Below are positions 61,136-64,000 of a stretch of 64,000 bases of DNA, one piece after another. Within the stretch, counting starts at the first letter, position 1. Every line of letters starts with the position of its first letter. The notes below the pieces were generated by a model, which saw nothing but the letters and a program-made list of their open reading frames with translations, had not been told where the DNA came from and ran no database searches. Position numbers and translations under genes: made by a program. The stretch is from Oscillospiraceae bacterium (GTDB lineage: Bacteria > Bacillota > Clostridia > Oscillospirales > Acutalibacteraceae): NCBI GenBank assembly GCA_015065615.1, contig SVPY01000005.1:53122-117121 (forward strand). The letters run 5' to 3'.

Positions 61136-61918
61136 ATGAGTAAACCTGAAAATATTAGCGCCATTGAACTTTCCTTCTTAATGGGTCAGATACTTCTTGA
61201 AAACGGTGCCGAAATTTCAAGAATTCAAGATACTATGGAGAGAGTGGTGAATCACTACAACGTTGAAAACTTTAACGTATTCGTGCTTACCAATGCAATT
61301 ATGGCTACGGGCACTGAAAACGGCAAAGAACACAGCGCAAAACTGAAATTCACCCGTACCTCCTCATTACACCTTGGAAGAGTTGCCGAAATCAATCAGA
61401 TTTCCCGTGAAATCTGCGAAAACAAATACAATATAGAGGAAGCTTACGAAAAAGCGCTGAAAGTAAGAGAAATACCAAGCTGTAAAAAGTGGATCGCCGT
61501 AATTGCCGCAGCCGTAAGCTGCGCTTGCTACTGCTACGTTTTCGGTCAGCAGGATTTACTTGACAGCCTCGCGGCTTTGATTTGCGGTACCGTACTTCAG
61601 TTTTATTTATTCTTTACCGAGAAAAATAAAATATCTAAATTCATAGTTAATATCACAGCCAGCGCTCTGGTGGCTTTTGTTTCAATTATATTAAAAGAGA
61701 CGCTACTTCCCATAAATCTCTCGCCTGTAGTTATCGGTTCTATATTCCCCTTGCTTCCCGGTGTCGCTCTTACCACTTCTATAAGAGATTTTCTGAACAG
61801 CGACTACATTAGCGGTACCATAAGATTTGTGGACGCCACCCTGATAGGCGGCTGTATTGCCATAGGCGTAGGCGTTATGATTAAAATTTACAGTATGCTC
61901 GGAGGTGTTGTAATATGA
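61136..61918 (+). CDS. ThrE/YjjP-type exporter subunit
   Basis: N-terminal half of a threonine/serine exporter-type protein, encoded separately as in E. coli YjjP. The 260-aa protein has a soluble N-terminal part (~1-110) with GQILLENGAEISRIQDTMERV, then about five helices (~118-255), including SPVVIGSIFPLLPGVALTTSIRD, a family motif. It pairs with the smaller YjjB-like gene whose ATG overlaps this stop (ATGA). Substrates of family members include threonine, serine and succinate; which applies here is unknown. GGAG is 13 bases from the ATG, an unusually long spacing. Confidence 0.85.
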   Translation: MSKPENISAIELSFLMGQILLENGAEISRIQDTMERVVNHYNVENFNVFVLTNAIMATGTENGKEHSAKLKFTRTSSLHLGRVAEINQISREICENKYNIEEAYEKALKVREIPSCKKWIAVIAAAVSCACYCYVFGQQDLLDSLAALICGTVLQFYLFFTEKNKISKFIVNITASALVAFVSIILKETLLPINLSPVVIGSIFPLLPGVALTTSIRDFLNSDYISGTIRFVDATLIGGCIAIGVGVMIKIYSMLGGVVI

Positions 61919-62376
61919 ACTGGGATTTTATTATTAACCTTATTGTACAGTTTACAGTTTGCTCCGTTGCATCCGCCGCATTTGCGATATTCTACACACC
62001 GCCTTTCAGACATCTTATATGGGCAGGCATTACGGGAGGTTTCGGCTGGGTTATATACGTAATCTTTGCCAACTACGGTGTTGACGCAGGTTTTTCTTCC
62101 TTTTTTGCAACCGTTGCAGTTACTGCCCTTTCAAGATCCCTTGCTTTTCATAGAAAAGCTCCCATAACCATATTCTTGATTCCCGGTATTATTCCTCTTG
62201 TTCCCGGTATCGCGATTTACCAGACAGGTTATTATATGTTTATGAGCGAAAGCAGCAAGGCTATTTCCTACGCCGCCTCCACCTTCAGTATAGCAATTGC
62301 AATTGCCTTAGGTATGGCGCTTACACTTTCTCTCCCCCAGGTTTTCTTCTCATTTAAGAGAAAAAAGAATTTATAA
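61915..62376 (+). CDS. ThrE/YjjB-type exporter subunit
   Basis: A 153-aa protein with about five membrane helices, equivalent to the C-terminal half of ThrE (DUF3815/YjjB). IPGIIPLVPGIAIYQTGYYM in the fourth segment is the counterpart of the PLLPGVALT motif in its partner. The start overlaps the stop of the upstream gene by four bases, giving coupled translation of a two-subunit exporter. The pseudouridine synthase gene follows 15 bases later in the same operon. Confidence 0.87.
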   Translation: MNWDFIINLIVQFTVCSVASAAFAIFYTPPFRHLIWAGITGGFGWVIYVIFANYGVDAGFSSFFATVAVTALSRSLAFHRKAPITIFLIPGIIPLVPGIAIYQTGYYMFMSESSKAISYAASTFSIAIAIALGMALTLSLPQVFFSFKRKKNL

Positions 62377-62391
62377 ATTAAGGTATTTATT

Positions 62392-63360
62392 TTGAAAAAG
62401 ACGATTATTATAGGTAAAAACGATGCAGGTCAGCGAATTGATAAATTTATGACCAAAACTTTCCCAAATCTCCCTCAAAGCGAGCTTTATAAGGCTATAA
62501 GAAAAAAAGATATAAAAATAAACGGTAAACGTTGCGATATTAAGGATAAAGTAGAGGAAAACGACGAGATCTACTTATTCCTTCATGATGATTTTCTGCA
62601 GCAGAAGCCGAAAGAATACGATTTCATTAAAGCCCCCAAAACTTTAAATATTGTTTATGAGGATGAAAACGTAATGCTCCTTGATAAAAAACCGGGGCTT
62701 ATAGTACATCCTGATGAAAATTACCACTACGATTCTCTGATTGCAAGAGTGCAGCATTATCTCTATGATAAAAAAGAGTACGACCCCGAGGACGAAAAAA
62801 GCTTCGCCCCCGCCCTTGTAAACAGAATTGACCGCAACACAGGCGGTATAGTTATTGCCGCCAAAAATGCAGAATCCCTTCGTATTCTCAACCAAAAAGT
62901 AAAGGACAGAGAGCTTAATAAATTTTACCTCTGCGTTACCGTGGGTAAAATAAATAAAAAGTTTGACGTGCTTACCGGTTACTTAGAGAAAAACGAGAGC
63001 CAGAACAGAGTTTATATTTCAGATAAGAAAAAAGAAGGCTCGAAGACAATTATCACAAAATACAACGTGATAAAAACTTCAAGCCGCTATTCACTTTTGG
63101 AAGTTGAACTTTTAACCGGCAGAACCCACCAGATACGCGCTCATTTAGCATCTATCGGTCATCCTCTTGCAGGCGACGGAAAGTACGGCACCAACAAAGA
63201 GAACAAGAAAACCGGTTTCCCCTATCAGGCCCTTTATTCATACAGACTGCAGTTCGAATTTAAAACCGACGGCGGTATTTTGAATTATTTAGACGGCAAG
63301 GAATTCAGCGTAAACCCCGATAATATATGGTTTATCAAAGAGTTTGACAGTCTCGGTTAA
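62392..63360 (+). CDS. RluA-family pseudouridine synthase
   Basis: Modifies uridines in rRNA or tRNA. The 322-aa protein has an N-terminal S4 RNA-binding domain (~5-65; QRIDKFMTKTFPNLPQSEL) and the RluA catalytic domain. The catalytic Asp is in ALVNRIDRNTGGIVIAAK (~145), where most relatives have HRLDxxTSG, and the domain ends with LTGRTHQIRAHLASIGHPLAGDGKYG. A TTG start at 62392 has AAGG 9 bases upstream and no in-frame ATG fits better. The gene follows the ThrE-like pair by 15 bases. It is closest in layout to RluC/RluD-like enzymes; the target uridines are unknown. Confidence 0.9.
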   Translation: MKKTIIIGKNDAGQRIDKFMTKTFPNLPQSELYKAIRKKDIKINGKRCDIKDKVEENDEIYLFLHDDFLQQKPKEYDFIKAPKTLNIVYEDENVMLLDKKPGLIVHPDENYHYDSLIARVQHYLYDKKEYDPEDEKSFAPALVNRIDRNTGGIVIAAKNAESLRILNQKVKDRELNKFYLCVTVGKINKKFDVLTGYLEKNESQNRVYISDKKKEGSKTIITKYNVIKTSSRYSLLEVELLTGRTHQIRAHLASIGHPLAGDGKYGTNKENKKTGFPYQALYSYRLQFEFKTDGGILNYLDGKEFSVNPDNIWFIKEFDSLG

Positions 63361-63392
63361 AACGTACTTTTTCAAATTTTAATTTATACCTC

Positions 63393-64000
63393 TTACTCAA
63401 GCTTATCAAAATGTGAAATTTCATAATACAAAAAGCCTTGGGCGCCGCTATTTACGGCGTCCTTTTCTTGTCTTTCAATTATCAAAGCACCGTCGCCCCA
63501 AGTATTTGAGTCGCTATCAGTACCTATTTTATAAAGAGCAAGACCTATGTAAACATCCAGTTCATCATGATGATTTATGCTCATCCAAGTTTCCAGCGCT
63601 TCACTGAAGCCTAAAGCAGGGTTATCGTAACTCCAGTAAATTTGAGGGCATATATAATCTATATACCCTTTCGTTTCGCACCAAAGGGTGGTGTTGGCGC
63701 CTATTTTAAGGTTATTATCAATATTTCCCTGGGGCGAGATACCAAACAGCACCTCTTTTCCCGATGATTTTGCAGCCTGATAACAAATTGAAATAAGGGA
63801 ATTTATATTTGCCTGCATCCATTCATTTCCGCTTAAAGGATTTTCCGTGTTATCTTTATAATTAATATAGGCGACGTCATTTTCCGCATCGTAATTTTCA
63901 GGATAGAAATAATCGTCAAAATGTATTCCGTCCACGTCATAATTTGCAACTATCTCCCTTATACCGTCGCTTACAAGCTCCCTTGTAAAGGAATATGCAG
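63393..64000 (-). CDS. GHL10/DUF187-type glycosyl hydrolase-like protein, C-terminal part
   Basis: An open frame runs from the window end to the stop at 63393 (about 202 codons visible; the N-terminus lies beyond 64000). Reading in from the edge gives TRELVSDGIREIVANYDVDG then IHFDDYFYP, the core of GHL10/DUF187 proteins. ISPQGNIDNNL and DYICPQIYWSYDNP match later barrel strands. These are TIM-barrel hydrolase-like proteins, usually lipoproteins acting on cell-wall or exopolysaccharide glycans; activity is mostly unproven. The NYDVDG segment is in frame with the body of the gene, so the in-frame GTG near 63935 is not a real start. Confidence 0.85.
   Translation of the reverse strand, partial: AYSFTRELVSDGIREIVANYDVDGIHFDDYFYPENYDAENDVAYINYKDNTENPLSGNEWMQANINSLISICYQAAKSSGKEVLFGISPQGNIDNNLKIGANTTLWCETKGYIDYICPQIYWSYDNPALGFSEALETWMSINHHDELDVYIGLALYKIGTDSDSNTWGDGALIIERQEKDAVNSGAQGFLYYEISHFDKLE

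Noticed and set aside
1..64000. CRISPR arrays, insertion sequences, rRNA or prophage modules
   Set aside because: No regularly spaced direct repeats, transposase motifs, rRNA segments or phage structural genes were seen on either strand.

Overview
The window looks like a chromosomal segment of an anaerobic, low-GC, Gram-positive bacterium of the class Clostridia, probably a gut Oscillospirales-type organism. This is inferred from strongly AT-rich intergenic DNA, AGGAGG-type ribosome binding sites, near-consensus sigma-A promoters (mostly with 17-bp spacers), a Firmicutes lysine riboswitch, a SpoIIM-like gene, YesL/DegV/YajC/TIGR04086-type genes, dockerins, and three XRE-type membrane or TPR regulators. 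The exact taxon cannot be read from the sequence. No CRISPR array, insertion sequence, prophage or rRNA was seen.

Layout. 1-8.4 kb (mostly + strand): a membrane-bound XRE regulator, DegV, a GH43-type glycosidase with a glycerophosphodiesterase, an ArsR/ABC-exporter pair, and a GH36 alpha-galactosidase. 8.5-15.2 kb (- strand): glnA, then a three-gene secreted-protein operon. Two of its proteins are cell-wall-hydrolase-like (CHAP and NlpC/P60-type) and end in nearly identical dockerin modules. The third is a membrane-anchored protein with a cohesin-like domain and about a dozen CxxC motifs. 15.3-19.5 kb: NUDIX hydrolase, tRNA-Leu(TAA), a nucleotidyltransferase/CPT-like kinase pair, and a glucokinase-galactose mutarotase operon. 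19.6-27.1 kb (- strand): YesL-like protein, a XerD-like recombinase with altered catalytic residues, SpoIIM-like protein, proC, a TIGR04086 protein, yajC, an alpha/beta hydrolase, and queA-tgt. 27.2-30.8 kb (+): a lysine riboswitch controlling asd-dapA-dapB and a stand-alone ACT protein. 30.8-34.1 kb (-): mtaB and an ABC-F ATPase.

34.2-40.1 kb (-): an XRE regulator and a tightly packed six-gene operon (rhamnose mutarotase, endonuclease/phosphatase-fold protein, MATE exporter, URO-D-like protein, two metallophosphoesterases). A divergent promoter pair with only 2 bp between its -35 boxes separates this operon from a PPi-type phosphofructokinase gene carrying a one-base frameshift. 41.5-53.5 kb: a coiled-coil/pilin-like/sortase operon, a Gfo/Idh/MocA oxidoreductase, an RND exporter with a ~335-residue coiled-coil insertion, and a sugar-nucleotide/cell-envelope group (nucleotidyltransferase, LCP protein, NahK-like sugar kinase, degenerate GHKL membrane protein). 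53.7-64 kb: malQ, an XRE-TPR regulator, a possible spore-surface protein, pyrE, a mutarotase-fold protein, GH38 alpha-mannosidase, a split ThrE-type exporter, an RluA-type pseudouridine synthase, and the end of a GHL10/DUF187-type hydrolase cut by the window edge.

Together the genes describe a carbohydrate-fermenting organism (GH36, GH38, GH43, GH77, glucokinase, mutarotases, PPi-PFK) with a complex cell surface. The most unusual locus is the putative cohesin-dockerin complex of peptidoglycan hydrolases at 10.0-15.2 kb. Positions of short sites were counted by hand and may be off by one base.
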